A DNA stretch of 5,939 nt, taken from an uncultured Collinsella sp. (GTDB lineage: Bacteria > Actinomycetota > Coriobacteriia > Coriobacteriales > Coriobacteriaceae). The position numbers and the translations under genes are program-made. Positions within the stretch are counted from its first letter, which is position 1. The number at the start of each line of letters is the position of its first letter. Under the pieces are notes generated by a model, which saw only the letters and a list, made by a program, of their open reading frames with translations, searched no databases and was not told where the DNA came from. The stretch lies in NCBI GenBank assembly GCA_900754075.1, contig CAAEBN010000043.1, positions 1 through 5,939 of the forward strand. Reading direction: 5' to 3'. Positions 5,895 through 5,939 of this stretch are shown piece after piece.

Positions 5895-5939
5895 CGAGCA
5901 AGGTGACGTGAAAGAGGAGGGAAGCGTACTTCGGTACGC
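5875..5939 (+). repeat. Short repeat, copy 2, ending in a UUCG-type hairpin
   Basis: This is the plus-strand counterpart of 541-583: AAAACGCCCCTAAGCGAGCA then AGGTGACGT, and after a purine-rich spacer (AAAGAGGAGGGAA) the hairpin GCGTAC-TTCG-GTACGC (5924-5939). The C(UUCG)G tetraloop is an exceptionally stable RNA loop. The feature reaches the window edge and may continue. Read on the minus strand it could instead end a gene lying to the right. Confidence 0.5.

Noticed and set aside
541..5939. Idea that the inverted short repeats are the terminal inverted repeats of a composite transposon carrying the operon
   Set aside because: The copies are short and diverged, no target-site duplication is visible, and no transposase lies between them. 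A dispersed repeat or terminator-like element explains them more simply.

Overview
The window looks like a gut actinobacterium of the Coriobacteriia, most likely Collinsella or a close relative. The coding sequence is GC-rich and TTA, CTA and TCA codons are rare. The YhgE/Pip proteins have the 'LYAW[FY]NI..xWDPYGNT' signature. Genus placement is an inference from sequence style, not a database result.

Layout. Bases 1-353 (minus strand) are the 5' part of an IS200/IS605-family transposase gene, tnpA, cut by the left window edge. Bases 354 to about 508 hold its leader and the hairpin-rich left end of the element. Bases 514-618 are a structured intergenic segment with a terminator-like hairpin, one copy of a short repeat, and a perfect 12-bp palindrome touching the next stop codon. 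Bases 618-2807 and 2808-5597 (or up to 5666) are two paralogous YhgE/Pip-type membrane protein genes on the minus strand. The upstream gene stops (TAA) directly before the ATG of the downstream gene, so they form a translationally coupled operon. Bases 5598-5939 are the AT-richer operon leader and promoter region. It contains a small operator-like palindrome, a 40-bp GGGGACGTT/AACGTCCCC inverted repeat, and a nested stem-loop leading into a second copy of the short repeat seen at 514-583.

How the parts fit. The two membrane proteins share the same plan: one N-terminal membrane helix, a globular 'NTDEG/NNDRG' region, a long Ala/Ser/Thr-rich helical stalk, and a C-terminal membrane bundle of the ABC-2 type. 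The stalks differ in sequence but match in length (400 and 401 residues between conserved landmarks). With the coupled translation, this suggests a heteromeric envelope complex. The upstream protein also carries about 200 extra C-terminal residues with two more membrane helices and a charged tail. I see no ATPase, TetR-type regulator or type VII secretion gene in the window, so the cargo and role cannot be named.

The most interesting parts are the unexplained C-terminal extension, the length-matched stalk pair, and the repeat-plus-hairpin motif found at both ends of the operon in outward-facing orientation, with changed but still paired hairpin arms.
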